DNA of 64,000 nt from Microbacterium testaceum (GTDB lineage Bacteria > Actinomycetota > Actinomycetes > Actinomycetales > Microbacteriaceae), in NCBI RefSeq assembly GCF_006539145.1, contig NZ_BJML01000002.1, positions 248,001 through 312,000 of the forward strand, read 5' to 3'. The position numbers and the translations under genes are program-made. This document shows, one piece after another, positions 25,010-33,925 of this stretch; within the stretch, counting starts at the first letter, position 1, and each line of letters starts with the position of its first letter. The notes below the pieces were generated by a model. That model was not told where the DNA came from, did no database searches, and saw nothing but the letters and a program-made list of their open reading frames with translations.

Positions 25010-25951
25010 TCAGTCCAGCAGTTCCACGCCGAACCCCGCGACCACATCCCGCACCTCGGCGAGATACCGCTGCGCCTGCTCGGTCAGGGGGATGGACGTG
25101 CGACCGATCCAGCCGATCTCGATCCGCTCGTCGACGTCGAGGGGGACCGCGACGATCTCGGGGTCGAGGTCGTCGCTGATGATGCCGGTGGAGATCGTGT
25201 ACCCGTCGAGACCGATCATGAGGTTGAAGATCGTCGCGCGATCGGAGACCCGGATCTCCTGCCTGCTCGAGAGGGTCGAGAGAATCTCTTCGGCGAAGTA
25301 GAAGGAGTTGTTCGCGCCCTGGTCGAAGGTGAGACGCGGGAGGTCTGCGAGGTCGTCCAGCGTCGCGCGCTCGCGACCGGCGAGCGGATTGCGTCGAGAG
25401 ACGAAGATGTGCGGCTCGGCGCGGAAGAGCGGGTGGAAGGCGAGCCCCGAGTCCCGCAGCAGCTTGTCGAGGACGTTCCGATTGAAGTCGTTGCGGAACA
25501 GGATGCCGAGTTCGCTGCGCAGCGTCCGGACGTCTTCGATGATGTCCCACGTTCGCGTCTCGCGCAGCGAGAACTCGTACTCCGCGGCATCCGTCGCCTT
25601 CACCATCCGCACGAACGCGTCGACGACGAACGAGTAATGCTGGGCCGAGACGCCGAGCAGGCGTCGTGAGGGCGGTCGCCCCAGGTAGCGCTGCTCGAGC
25701 AGTTCGGCCTGCTCCACCACCTGCCGGGCGTAGCCCAGGAACTCGACCCCGTCGACGGTGAGGGTGACGCCACGCGCCGATCGGGTGAGCAGGTCTCGCC
25801 CCACCCGCGTCTCGAGATCGCGCATCGCCGCCGACATCGTGGGCTGCGCGACGTAGAGCAGGTCGGCGGCGGCGCTGATCGATCCTTCGGCCGCCACCTC
25901 GATGAAGTACTGCAACTGCTGCAGAGTGATGCCGCTCGCCCTCTTTGCCAT
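25010..25951 (-). CDS. LysR-family transcriptional regulator
   Basis: 313 aa. N-terminal winged helix-turn-helix (about 8-65: LQQLQYFIEVAAEGSISAAADLLYVAQPTMSAAMRDLETRVG), linker helix, and a two-lobed inducer-binding domain. Divergent from mesX-mesD, with inverted repeats in the short gap that overlap its own start codon, the usual LysR layout of self-repression and target activation. It is probably a sulfur or methionine regulator (MetR-like role), inferred only from the neighbours. Confidence 0.88.
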   Translation of the reverse strand: MAKRASGITLQQLQYFIEVAAEGSISAAADLLYVAQPTMSAAMRDLETRVGRDLLTRSARGVTLTVDGVEFLGYARQVVEQAELLEQRYLGRPPSRRLLGVSAQHYSFVVDAFVRMVKATDAAEYEFSLRETRTWDIIEDVRTLRSELGILFRNDFNRNVLDKLLRDSGLAFHPLFRAEPHIFVSRRNPLAGRERATLDDLADLPRLTFDQGANNSFYFAEEILSTLSSRQEIRVSDRATIFNLMIGLDGYTISTGIISDDLDPEIVAVPLDVDERIEIGWIGRTSIPLTEQAQRYLAEVRDVVAGFGVELLD

Positions 25952-25977
25952 AGCCCAAAGCTATACCTCTGCATAGC
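25950..25977. promoter_or_regulatory. LysR-type operator before mesX
   Basis: Three alternating half-sites: ATAGC (25950-25954), GCTAT (25960-25964) and ATAGC (25973-25977), giving ATAGC-N5-GCTAT and GCTAT-N8-ATAGC. They overlap the LysR start codon and precede the mesX gene. Confidence 0.6.
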
Positions 25978-26068
25978 CGGACGGAATTACCCGATGACAC
26001 CTCGCCGGCGGGACGATGAGGACACGCTCACCGCACGGCCGACCCCGGCCCCTCCCGATTGGCTCGAC

Positions 26069-27061
26069 ATGGCGAACGACATCACGTTCCGCATCTCCAC
26101 CACACGCTTCGACGAGGACTACGCGCCCTCGTCCAGCTCGCGGATCACCACGAACTTCGCCAACCTCGCCCGGGGCGAGCACCGCCGACAGAACCTGCGC
26201 AACGCGCTGGCCATGATCGACCGCCGCTTCAACGAGCTCGCCGACGCCGACAACCCTTCGGGCGACCGCTACCGCGTCGAGCTCGACATCGTCTCGGCCG
26301 AGCTGCAGTTCGACGACGCCGGCGACGACCGCGCGTTCCCCCTGCTCGAGGTCCTCGACATCCACGTCGTCGACACCGTCACGGGTGAGCGCCATCAGGG
26401 CATCGTCGGGAACAACTTCTCGTCGTACCTGCGCGATTACGACTTCAGCGTGCTGCTGCCCGCGGCCAACGGCGAGGGCAAGAGCTTCACGCTGCCCGAG
26501 GACTTCGGCATCCTGCACGGCAAGCTCTTCCAGCACTTCCTCGACTCCGAGGCCTACCGCGAGCGCTACACGCAGTCGCCCGTGGTGTGCATCAGCGTGT
26601 CGACGAGTCGCACCTATCACCGCACCGGCGTCGTACACCCCGTCCTGGGGCACGAGTACGAGCAGGACTCGTTCTCGCTGACCGACGAGTACTTCGCAAA
26701 AATGGGCCTGCAGGTGCGGTACTTCATGCCGCGCGGCAGCGTCGCCCCGCTGGCGTTCTACTTCCGCGGCGATCTGCTCGCCGACTACACCGACCTGCAG
26801 CTGGCGGGCACGGTGGCCACGATGGAGACGTTCCAGAAGATCTACCGCCCCGAGATCTACAACGCGCACGAGCCCGCGGGCGAGGTCTACCGCCCCACGC
26901 TGGCCCACGAGGACTTCACCCGCACGAACATCGCCTACGACCGCGAGGAGCGCAGCCGCCTGGGCATCACGCAGGGCCGCTATACCGAGGAGCACTTCGT
27001 GAAGCCCCACCGTGCCGTGCTCGACGCGTGGCTCGTCTCCGACGCCCTCCCGACCCGATGA
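26069..27061 (+). CDS. mesX: MesX, DUF1852 partner of methionine synthase MesD
   Basis: 330 aa. The block FRISTTRFDEDYAPSSSSRITTNFANLARG near the start and RQNLRNALAMIDRRFN are typical of DUF1852. Price, Deutschbauer and Arkin (2021) showed that MesD-type core methionine synthases need this protein and oxygen but neither methyl-folate nor cobalamin; its chemistry is still unknown. ATG 26069 matches the usual family N-terminus; ATG 25994 would add 25 residues without family resemblance. Neither has a good ribosome site. It overlaps mesD as ATGA, so the two are made together. Confidence 0.88.
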   Translation: MANDITFRISTTRFDEDYAPSSSSRITTNFANLARGEHRRQNLRNALAMIDRRFNELADADNPSGDRYRVELDIVSAELQFDDAGDDRAFPLLEVLDIHVVDTVTGERHQGIVGNNFSSYLRDYDFSVLLPAANGEGKSFTLPEDFGILHGKLFQHFLDSEAYRERYTQSPVVCISVSTSRTYHRTGVVHPVLGHEYEQDSFSLTDEYFAKMGLQVRYFMPRGSVAPLAFYFRGDLLADYTDLQLAGTVATMETFQKIYRPEIYNAHEPAGEVYRPTLAHEDFTRTNIAYDREERSRLGITQGRYTEEHFVKPHRAVLDAWLVSDALPTR

Positions 27062-28119
27062 CGACCCCGAAGGCGACCACTGTGAACACCCTCCTGCCCA
27101 CCTCCATCGTCGGAAGCCTCCCCAAACCCGCGTGGCTCGCCAAGCCCGAGGTGCTGTGGTCGCCATGGGAGCTCGACGGCGACACGCTGGTCGAGGGTAA
27201 GCACGATGCCCTGCGCAGCGCCGCCAAGGAGCAGGAGCGCCGGGGCCTCGACATCGTCAGCGACGGCGAGCAGACCCGTCAGCACTTCGTGACGACCTTC
27301 ATCGAGCACCTCGAGGGCGTCGACTTCGAGAACCGCGAGACCGTGCGCATCCGGGACCGCTACGACGCGAGCGTGCCGACGGTGGTGGGCGCGGTGAGCC
27401 GCCGCCAGCCGGTCTTCGTCCAGGATGCCGCCTTCCTGCGCCAGCAGACGGACCGACCGATCAAGTGGGCCCTTCCCGGCCCCATGACGATGATCGACAC
27501 CCTCGCCGACCATCACTACCGCAGCCGCGAGAGGCTCGCGTGGGAATTCGCGACCATCCTCAACCAGGAAGCGCGCGAGCTCGAGGCCGCGGGAGTCGAC
27601 ATCATCCAGTTCGACGAGCCCGCCTTCAACGTCTTCTTCGACGAGATGAAGGACTGGGGCGTGGCCACTCTCGAGCGCGCGGCCGAGGGACTGCGCGCCG
27701 AGACCGTGGTGCACATCTGCTACGGCTACGGCATCAAGGCCAACACGGACTGGAAGGCGACGCTCGGGGCCGAGTGGCGCCAGTACGAGGAGTCGTTCCC
27801 ACTGTTGCAGCGCTCGAGCATCGACACCGTCTCGCTCGAGAGCCACAACTCGCACGTGCCGATCGATCTCATCGAGCTCATCCGTGGCAAGAAGGTCATG
27901 CTCGGTGCGATCGACGTCGCCAGTCACGAGGTGGAATCCCCCGAAGAGGTCGCCGATACCCTCCGGCGAGCCCTGCAGTTCGTGGATGCCGACAAGCTCG
28001 TCGCCAGTTCGAACTGCGGCATGGCGCCCCTCCCCCGGCAGGTGGCGTTCGAGAAGCTCAGCGCCCTGTCGGCGGGTGCCGGCATTCTTCGCGACGAGCT
28101 CGCGCGCGTTCCCGCCTGA
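27058..28119 (+). CDS. mesD: MesD, folate- and cobalamin-independent core methionine synthase
   Basis: 353 aa single (beta/alpha)8 domain like the C-terminal half of MetE, without the N-terminal folate half. It starts LLPTSIVGSLPKPAWL. Likely zinc ligands are in VVHICYGYG (His, Cys), SLESHNS (Glu) and SSNCGMAPL (Cys). It methylates homocysteine to methionine with a methyl source that is not known. Often annotated simply as methionine synthase or MetE. Pairing with DUF1852 in a coupled operon makes the MesD assignment firm. Confidence 0.9.
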   Translation: MTTPKATTVNTLLPTSIVGSLPKPAWLAKPEVLWSPWELDGDTLVEGKHDALRSAAKEQERRGLDIVSDGEQTRQHFVTTFIEHLEGVDFENRETVRIRDRYDASVPTVVGAVSRRQPVFVQDAAFLRQQTDRPIKWALPGPMTMIDTLADHHYRSRERLAWEFATILNQEARELEAAGVDIIQFDEPAFNVFFDEMKDWGVATLERAAEGLRAETVVHICYGYGIKANTDWKATLGAEWRQYEESFPLLQRSSIDTVSLESHNSHVPIDLIELIRGKKVMLGAIDVASHEVESPEEVADTLRRALQFVDADKLVASSNCGMAPLPRQVAFEKLSALSAGAGILRDELARVPA

Positions 28120-28176
28120 GAGCCGCGCGATCCGTGGCAGAGTCGACGGTGTCCCCCTTCACCGCCGAGGAGAACC

Positions 28177-29217
28177 ATGCCCATCGCCGCCGATGATCCC
28201 CGCCTGACGTCCGCCTTCACCGCGTCCTCCACCCGCTACGACGACGTGCCGTTCCTGCGCGCCGGGGCGAGCGGCATCCCCCTCCCCCGCATCTCGCTCG
28301 GCTTGTGGCAGAACTTCGGCAGCGGACGCACGCTCGATTCGCAGCGCGAGATTCTTCGTCATGCCGTCGACCGGGGCGTCGTGCACATCGACCTCGCGAA
28401 CAACTACGGTCCGCCCTACGGTGCGGCCGAGGCGACCTTCGGGACGGTCCTCGACAGCGACTTGCGCCCCTACCGCGACGAGCTGTTCCTCTCGACCAAG
28501 GCCGGATACGACATGTGGCCCGGTCCATACGGCGACGGCGGCTCGCGCAAGTATCTCGTGCGCTCGCTGGAGCAGAGTCTCACGCGCATGCGCACCGACT
28601 ACGTCGACGTGTTCTACTCGCATCGCGTCGACATCGAGACGCCGATCGAAGAGACGGTCACGGCCCTCGCCGACATCGTGCGCAGCGGCAAGGCCCTGTA
28701 CGTGGGCATCTCGAACTACCCGGCCGAACTCACCCGTCGCGCGCACGAGCTGCTCGCGGCCGAGGGTGTGCGCCTGTTCATCCACCAACCGCGGTACTCG
28801 CTGTTCGACCGCACGCCCGAGGCGGAGCTGTTCCCGACACTGCGCGAGCTCTCGGTCGGCAGCGCCGTCTTCTCGCCGCTCGCCCAGGGCCTGCTGACCG
28901 CGAAGTACCTCGACGGCACCGTGCCCGCCGACTCGCGAGCGGCCGACAGCCGCTTCCTCGACGAGTCCGCCCTCACCGACGATTACCTCGAGCGCATCCG
29001 CGGCATCGACGGGGTCGCCCGCGAGGCGGGGCTGTCCATCCCGCAGCTGGCCGTGGCGTGGGTGCTGCGCGACCCGGTGGTCACGACCGCGATCATCGGG
29101 GCTTCGCGCCCGGGCCAGATCGACGACGCCGTCGAGGCGAGCAAGGTCGCACTGAGCGACGACGTGATCGCCGCCCTCGAGCCCTTCGCCGCCCCCTCCG
29201 GCGGGTCGCTGCGCTGA
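28177..29217 (+). CDS. aldo/keto reductase
   Basis: 346 aa NADPH-dependent (beta/alpha)8 oxidoreductase of the YghZ/Kv-beta-like group. Catalytic tetrad: Asp and Tyr in HIDLANNYGPPYG, Lys in STKAGYD, His in FYSHRVD. The C-terminal QLAVAWVLRDPVVTTAIIGASRPGQ is the cofactor-binding end. Good ribosome site (GAGGAG) before ATG 28177. It lies 57 bp after mesD on the same strand and may be in the same transcript. Physiological substrate unknown; relatives reduce methylglyoxal-type aldehydes. Confidence 0.9.
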   Translation: MPIAADDPRLTSAFTASSTRYDDVPFLRAGASGIPLPRISLGLWQNFGSGRTLDSQREILRHAVDRGVVHIDLANNYGPPYGAAEATFGTVLDSDLRPYRDELFLSTKAGYDMWPGPYGDGGSRKYLVRSLEQSLTRMRTDYVDVFYSHRVDIETPIEETVTALADIVRSGKALYVGISNYPAELTRRAHELLAAEGVRLFIHQPRYSLFDRTPEAELFPTLRELSVGSAVFSPLAQGLLTAKYLDGTVPADSRAADSRFLDESALTDDYLERIRGIDGVAREAGLSIPQLAVAWVLRDPVVTTAIIGASRPGQIDDAVEASKVALSDDVIAALEPFAAPSGGSLR

Positions 29218-29308
29218 GCGACGCACAACCACGGCGTCGGCGCAAGCGGCGCGGCATCCGGCGCTGGATCGTGTGAGGTGAGAACCCACACACAATCGAG
29301 GAGGCGTT

Positions 29309-29494
29309 ATGGGTGTCGCACGTTGGATCGGAACCGGAGCGGTCGCTCTGGCGGGTGCCGTCCTTGCCAGGACGGCGATCGGCCGCGCTGCCGCCGCCGG
29401 CACCGTCGCCTACCGGGTCTGGAAAGACCCGAAGGTGCAGAAGATCCGCCGCAAGGTGCAGGCGAAGGTTCTCAGGCAGCGCTCGCAGCGCTGA
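29309..29494 (+). CDS. small basic hypothetical protein
   Basis: 61 aa. A hydrophobic first half (WIGTGAVALAGAVLARTAIG) that may span the membrane and a strongly basic tail (KVQKIRRKVQAKVLRQRSQR). Excellent ribosome site GAGGAGG 6 nt before ATG. No family recognised. Followed at once by a strong terminator, so expression is plausible. Confidence 0.6.
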   Translation: MGVARWIGTGAVALAGAVLARTAIGRAAAAGTVAYRVWKDPKVQKIRRKVQAKVLRQRSQR

Positions 29495-29503
29495 ACTGCC
29501 CCG

Positions 29504-29532
29504 GGCCCGGGTCGCGATCGTCGACCCGGGCC
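29504..29532. terminator. bidirectional terminator
   Basis: Perfect 11-bp stem GGCCCGGGTCG / CGACCCGGGCC with a 7-nt loop, then TTA. It fills the gap between two convergent genes. Confidence 0.75.
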
Positions 29533-30015
29533 TTACGCGTGCCCGGGGGCCGGTTCCAGTGGCAAGGGCGAAACGGGCTTGGTGACCCCGAACGCGAAGG
29601 TCGTGTCGATCGACGACAGCGACGGGATTGCACGCAGGTGCTCTCGGAGGAGCCGCTCGTACTCCTCGAAGCTCGGCGTGACGATCCGCACGAGGTAGTC
29701 CCAGTCGCCGGCGAGCAGGTGCGCTTCGACGATGTGCGGGATCGCGCGGAGGCGTTGCTCCACGGCATCCACCGTCGACCCCTCGTGCGAGGCGAGACGC
29801 AGGCGCACGAAAGCCGTGATGGTGAGGTCGACCGCCTTCGGCGAGACGACCGCGCGGTAGCCCTCGATGACGCCCGCCTGTTCGAGCTGACGCACGCGTC
29901 GCAGACACGGCGACGGGGAGAGGCCGACGCGATCGGCGAGTTCTTGATTGGAGAGCCGCCCGTCGTTCTGCAACTCGCGCAGGATGAGTCGGTCGATGCG
30001 GTCGAGGGCGTTCAT
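29533..30015 (-). CDS. Lrp/AsnC-family transcriptional regulator
   Basis: 160 aa. N-terminal helix-turn-helix (RIDRLILRELQNDGRLSNQELADRVGLSPSPCLRRVRQLEQAGVI) and C-terminal RAM/ligand domain (about 70-145, with HLLAGDWDYLVRIV). Full length. Divergent from an EamA transporter, with a perfect palindrome directly before its start. Likely senses an amino acid and controls the exporter and itself. Confidence 0.92.
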   Translation of the reverse strand: MNALDRIDRLILRELQNDGRLSNQELADRVGLSPSPCLRRVRQLEQAGVIEGYRAVVSPKAVDLTITAFVRLRLASHEGSTVDAVEQRLRAIPHIVEAHLLAGDWDYLVRIVTPSFEEYERLLREHLRAIPSLSSIDTTFAFGVTKPVSPLPLEPAPGHA

Positions 30016-30017
30016 AA

Positions 30018-30030
30018 GGCAGATTCTGCC
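30018..30030. promoter_or_regulatory. probable Lrp operator
   Basis: Perfect palindrome GGCAGA-T-TCTGCC, two bases from the start codon of the Lrp gene (30013-30015). The position suggests that the protein blocks its own transcription. Confidence 0.55.
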
Positions 30031-30095
30031 AATTTCGACCCCGCGGGAGCAAGAATCGCAATCGCCTGCGTCGGTGGTCTTTCTACGCTCGCAGG

Positions 30096-31028
30096 GTGAC
30101 GACGTTCGCCCTTCCGCTCCCCCTCGCCCTGCCCCGCCGCACCGTCGTCGGCGTCACCGCTCTCGCCGCCGTCGTCGCTCTGTGGGCGTCGTTCGCGCTG
30201 TCCACTCGCGCTCTCGAGAGCGCCGGACTCACCATGGCGGATGCCGCGATCGTGCGCTTCGCCGTGCCCGCCGCCGTGCTCAGTCCCTGGATTCCTCGGA
30301 CGTTCCGCGCCCTGCGCGCCGAGCGACCGTCGGTGCTGGCCCTCGTGCTGCTGGCCGGGCTTCCGCACTTCCTGCTGTTCGCGTGGGGTGCGCACCTCAC
30401 CTCTGCGGCGCTCACCGGACTGCTCGTGCCGGGGACCGTCCCCCTTTTCGTCGCGCTGCTCCTCTTCCTCCGCTACCGCCGCCGGATGTCGGCACGACGC
30501 CTGCTCGCCCTCGCCGCGATCGTCGCCGGCGTGATGGCCAGTGCGCTGTTCACCGGCGGACCGGCCGGGCCCGGCGGGATCGCGGTTCTGCTCGCCGCCG
30601 GCCTCGTGTGGGCCGCCTACACACTCGGGGTCGCCCGCACACGCCTCGATCCGGTCGCGGTGATCGTGGTCGTGTCCGTCGTCTCGGTGGCATCGGCTCT
30701 GCTGCTGGCCGCGACCGGAGTGCTCCCCTCGACGCTGTTCTCCGGCACCGCCGACCTGGGCAGCGTGGCGACCTACGCCCTCGTGCAGGGCGTCGGCACG
30801 GGGCTTCTCTCGACCGCCTGCTACGTCGTAGCGGTCAAGAACCTCGGCAGCAGTCTGCCCGCCGCCGCCGGCGCCCTCAGCCCCGTACTCACCGCCATCG
30901 TCGCCGTGCCGCTGCTCGGAGAGCATCTCGGACCGGGCCTCGGCCTCGCTCTGGCACTCATCGTGACCGGTGTCGCGGTCTTCGCCCTCACCCCCGCGAC
31001 GACGAACGCGCCCGAACCCGCGCGCTGA
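30096..31028 (+). CDS. EamA/DMT-family transporter
   Basis: 310 aa with ten predicted membrane helices in two repeats of the EamA fold. The second repeat ends with SLPAAAGALSPVLTAIVAVPLLGEHLGPG, the usual conserved block. DMT proteins export amino acids and other metabolites. GTG start with no clear ribosome site; it sits 80 bp from the divergent Lrp gene and may be near-leaderless. Lrp-EamA pairs commonly form amino acid export modules. Confidence 0.85.
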   Translation: MTTFALPLPLALPRRTVVGVTALAAVVALWASFALSTRALESAGLTMADAAIVRFAVPAAVLSPWIPRTFRALRAERPSVLALVLLAGLPHFLLFAWGAHLTSAALTGLLVPGTVPLFVALLLFLRYRRRMSARRLLALAAIVAGVMASALFTGGPAGPGGIAVLLAAGLVWAAYTLGVARTRLDPVAVIVVVSVVSVASALLLAATGVLPSTLFSGTADLGSVATYALVQGVGTGLLSTACYVVAVKNLGSSLPAAAGALSPVLTAIVAVPLLGEHLGPGLGLALALIVTGVAVFALTPATTNAPEPAR

Positions 31029-31107
31029 CGGCATCCATTCCCCCGTCCGCTCCGAAGAAGGGTGGAGGCTCGTCGCGTCTGCGCGAAGGGCGGAGACGAG
31101 GAATGCC

Positions 31108-32697
31108 ATGACGACCGACACCGCGGCCCGGACCGGGAAGAACACCACGGTCCGCCGCCCGCACGCCTGGATCTGGGCAGCACTGGCCGGCATCGTGTCG
31201 GCGGCTGCCCTTCTCGCCGTCGCCGAAGCGCTCGCGGCTCTTGTCGCGCGGTCGGCGAGCCCGATCCTCGCGGTGGGCTCGTTCATCGTCGACATCGTCC
31301 CGCGCCCCCTCAAAGAGCTCGCCATCACGCTGTTCGGCGAGAGCGACAAGATCGCCCTGCTCGCGGGCGTGGGTCTCGGCGCCGCCGTGGCCGCCGCGGT
31401 CGCCGGTGCTCTCGAGTATCGCTTCCGCTTCGTGGGTGCGATCCTGCTGGGAATCGGCGGCATCCTCGCGACCGCAGCCATCGTCACCCGGACCGGAGCA
31501 GGCGCCCTGGCCTGGCTCCCTCCGGTCATCGGCACCGTCGCGGGCATCCTCGTGCTCCTTCTGGCCATCGTTCGCTTGCGGCGCTGGGTCTCCGCGGCCA
31601 CGGCGGACAGGGCGGATGCCGTGGGCACCGACCGTCGCCAGTTCCTGCTGTTCACCGGCATCAGCGCGGTCGGCGCGGTGATCGTGGGCGTCGGCGCTCG
31701 CGTGCTCAACACCGCCACCTCGTCGGTCGCCGCGGCCCGCGACGCACTGCGGATCCCCGCAGCTCGCACGACCGTCACCGTGCCCGAGGGGGCGAACTGG
31801 GACATCGCCAACCTGAGCCCGATCATCACGCCGAACGGCGACTTCTACCGCGTCGATACGGCGCTGACGGTTCCGAACGTCGATCCCACGACCTGGCGCC
31901 TCTCGATCGAGGGCATGGTCGACAACCCGATCGAGCTGAGCTTCGACGACCTCGTCAACATGGGTCTCGACGAGTACGGCGTGACTCTGACGTGCGTCTC
32001 CAATGAAGTCGGCGGCGGTCTCGTCGGAAACGCCATCTGGACCGGCATCCCCATCCGCGACGTGCTGCGCATGGCGGGCGTGCAGGGAGATGCCGACATG
32101 GTGTTGTCCGAGAGCGTCGACGGGTACACGGCATCCACTCCGCTCTCCTCGCTCACCGACGACAACCTCGACGCGATCTTCGCCGTGAAGATGAACGGCG
32201 AACCCCTCCCGTTCGAGCACGGCTTCCCCGTGCGCATGGTCGTGCCGGGCCTGTACGGCTACGTGTCGGCGACGAAGTGGGTCACCAAGCTCACGGTGAC
32301 ACGGTTCGACAAGGACGAGGCGTACTGGACGCCGCGTGGTTACTCCGCCGAGGCGCCGATCAAGATGTCGTCGCGCGTCGACACCCCGAAGATCGGATCT
32401 CCCGTCCCGGCGGGCGCCGTCGTCGTCGCCGGCATGGCCTGGGCGCAGCCCGTGGGCGTGCAGAAGGTCGAGGTGAGCATCGACAACGGCGAATGGCAGG
32501 AGACGCAGCTGTCGACGCCGATCAACGACCAATCGTGGGTGCAGTGGAAGCTGGACTGGACCGCCGAGGCCGGCACGCACTACATCGCGGTTCGCGCCAC
32601 CGACAAACAGGGCAACCTTCAGATCCAGGATCAGGCGCCGATCGCTCCCGACGGATCGAGCGGGTGGCAGCGGACGCTCGTCACCGTCTCGTCGTGA
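31108..32697 (+). CDS. molybdopterin-dependent oxidoreductase with N-terminal membrane domain
   Basis: 529 aa from ATG 31108 (GAGGA about 8 nt before). Four hydrophobic segments fill residues 20-160, then a twin-arginine-like DRRQFLLF (about 175-182) and another hydrophobic segment, then a sulfite-oxidase-fold domain (about 240-420). Cys296 in LTCVSNEVGG is the expected molybdenum ligand. A C-terminal Ig-like dimerisation domain (about 430-525) completes the sulfite oxidase plan. Substrate unknown. The catalytic part should face outside. An internal twin-Arg after membrane helices is a notable build. Confidence 0.87.
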   Translation: MTTDTAARTGKNTTVRRPHAWIWAALAGIVSAAALLAVAEALAALVARSASPILAVGSFIVDIVPRPLKELAITLFGESDKIALLAGVGLGAAVAAAVAGALEYRFRFVGAILLGIGGILATAAIVTRTGAGALAWLPPVIGTVAGILVLLLAIVRLRRWVSAATADRADAVGTDRRQFLLFTGISAVGAVIVGVGARVLNTATSSVAAARDALRIPAARTTVTVPEGANWDIANLSPIITPNGDFYRVDTALTVPNVDPTTWRLSIEGMVDNPIELSFDDLVNMGLDEYGVTLTCVSNEVGGGLVGNAIWTGIPIRDVLRMAGVQGDADMVLSESVDGYTASTPLSSLTDDNLDAIFAVKMNGEPLPFEHGFPVRMVVPGLYGYVSATKWVTKLTVTRFDKDEAYWTPRGYSAEAPIKMSSRVDTPKIGSPVPAGAVVVAGMAWAQPVGVQKVEVSIDNGEWQETQLSTPINDQSWVQWKLDWTAEAGTHYIAVRATDKQGNLQIQDQAPIAPDGSSGWQRTLVTVSS

Positions 32698-32703
32698 GGG
32701 GCC

Positions 32704-32733
32704 GCCCGGGAATGTCAATCTCTATTCCCGGGC
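32704..32733 (+). terminator. stem-loop after the molybdopterin oxidoreductase gene
   Basis: Perfect 10-bp stem GCCCGGGAAT / ATTCCCGGGC with a 10-nt loop, 7 bp past the stop. No T run. Confidence 0.5.
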
Positions 32734-32798
32734 GTGCACCCGGGGCATGATCGGCATATGCCTTCAGCAAGCACCCCGGCCCGCACGGGCGCTCTCCT

Positions 32799-33917
32799 AT
32801 GACCATGGTTCCGGATGATCCGCCCCTGTCCTCCGCCCCTCCCGGTGTCGACCCCACCCACCCCCTGACGAGTATCCGACGCTCGATCCCCCAGGACTGG
32901 GACGAGCAGGTCGATCTCTTCGCGATCGTCAAGCTCGACAGCGGCGGTTTCGTGCGCGGCTGGAACCTCGGCGCCGAACGGATCAAGGGGTACCACGAGC
33001 ACGAGATCCTCGGTTCTCATTTCTCGCGCTTCTATCGCGAAGAAGACCGGCACCGAGGCAGGCCCGACCAGCTGCTCGCCGCCGCCCAGCGCGACGGACA
33101 CGTCGAAGACACCGGCTGGCGCGTGCGCAACGACGGCAGCGAGTTCTGGGCACGCGTGACGATCTCCGCGATCCGCAACGACCAAGGCCAGGTGCGGGGA
33201 TTCGTCAAGATCGTGCGCGACCTGACGACCGAGAAGCAGGCGGCCGACGAGCGTCTGGCTCTGCAGCGAACCTTCGCGCACGACCTGCTCTCTCCCGTCA
33301 CCGCGCTGCGCGGCTACCTCGACCTCATCGGCGAGGAGCTTCCCCCCGACCACCGCCTTCTGCATCTCGCCGCCCAGGCGAGCGACCACATCATCGCGAT
33401 GGCCCAGGCGCTCATGGCCGACGTCACCACCGCGTCAGAGCGAGGACGCCGCCGCGCGAGCCTCGATCTGATCGCGCGCGGGGCGGTCTCGCTGGTGCTC
33501 CCCGGAGATGCGCCCGGACGAGTCGTCTTCGGACAGATGGATGCCGTCCCCGTCTGGGGCGATGTCCTGGGGCTGCGACGCGCCATCGCCAACGTGCTCG
33601 AGAACGCCGCGAAGTACTCCGACGACCTCATCGAGATCGACGCCTTCGAAACCGACGAGGGCGCCGCGGTCCGTGTGCGCGACCGGGGGCGTGGCATTCA
33701 TCCCGACGATCTCGCCTCGATCGCGCAGGAAGGCAACCGCGGTCGGCTCGCCGACGCCGGCGACGGCGGACGCGGCATCGGACTGGCGAGTGTCCAACGG
33801 ATCGTCAGCGAGCACGGCGGAACACTGCGCATCACCAGTGCTCCCGGCACGGGGACGAGCGTGACGATCACGATTCCGCGCGCCGACGACGAGACGGGCC
33901 CCGCACCGCGCGCGTGA
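32799..33917 (+). CDS. cytoplasmic PAS-domain sensor histidine kinase
   Basis: 372 aa with no membrane helix. PAS domain (about 36-145) with GWNLGAERIKGYHEHEILGSHFSRFY and the PAC tail VRGFVKIVRDLTTEK. The HisKA segment has FAHDLLSPVTALRGY with His161. The ATPase domain has NVLENAAKYS (N box), VRDRGRGIHPDD (G1) and GRGIGLASVQRIVSEHGG (G2). The PAS pattern is that of kinases near bacteriophytochromes. No response regulator is adjacent, so the partner is unknown. The start lacks a clear ribosome site. Confidence 0.88.
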   Translation: MTMVPDDPPLSSAPPGVDPTHPLTSIRRSIPQDWDEQVDLFAIVKLDSGGFVRGWNLGAERIKGYHEHEILGSHFSRFYREEDRHRGRPDQLLAAAQRDGHVEDTGWRVRNDGSEFWARVTISAIRNDQGQVRGFVKIVRDLTTEKQAADERLALQRTFAHDLLSPVTALRGYLDLIGEELPPDHRLLHLAAQASDHIIAMAQALMADVTTASERGRRRASLDLIARGAVSLVLPGDAPGRVVFGQMDAVPVWGDVLGLRRAIANVLENAAKYSDDLIEIDAFETDEGAAVRVRDRGRGIHPDDLASIAQEGNRGRLADAGDGGRGIGLASVQRIVSEHGGTLRITSAPGTGTSVTITIPRADDETGPAPRA

Positions 33918-33925
33918 GGGTCGGC

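Noticed and set aside
27058..28119. Cobalamin-independent methionine synthase MetE
   Set aside because: Only the catalytic half is present, at 353 aa, and DUF1852 is coupled to it, which fits MesD better.
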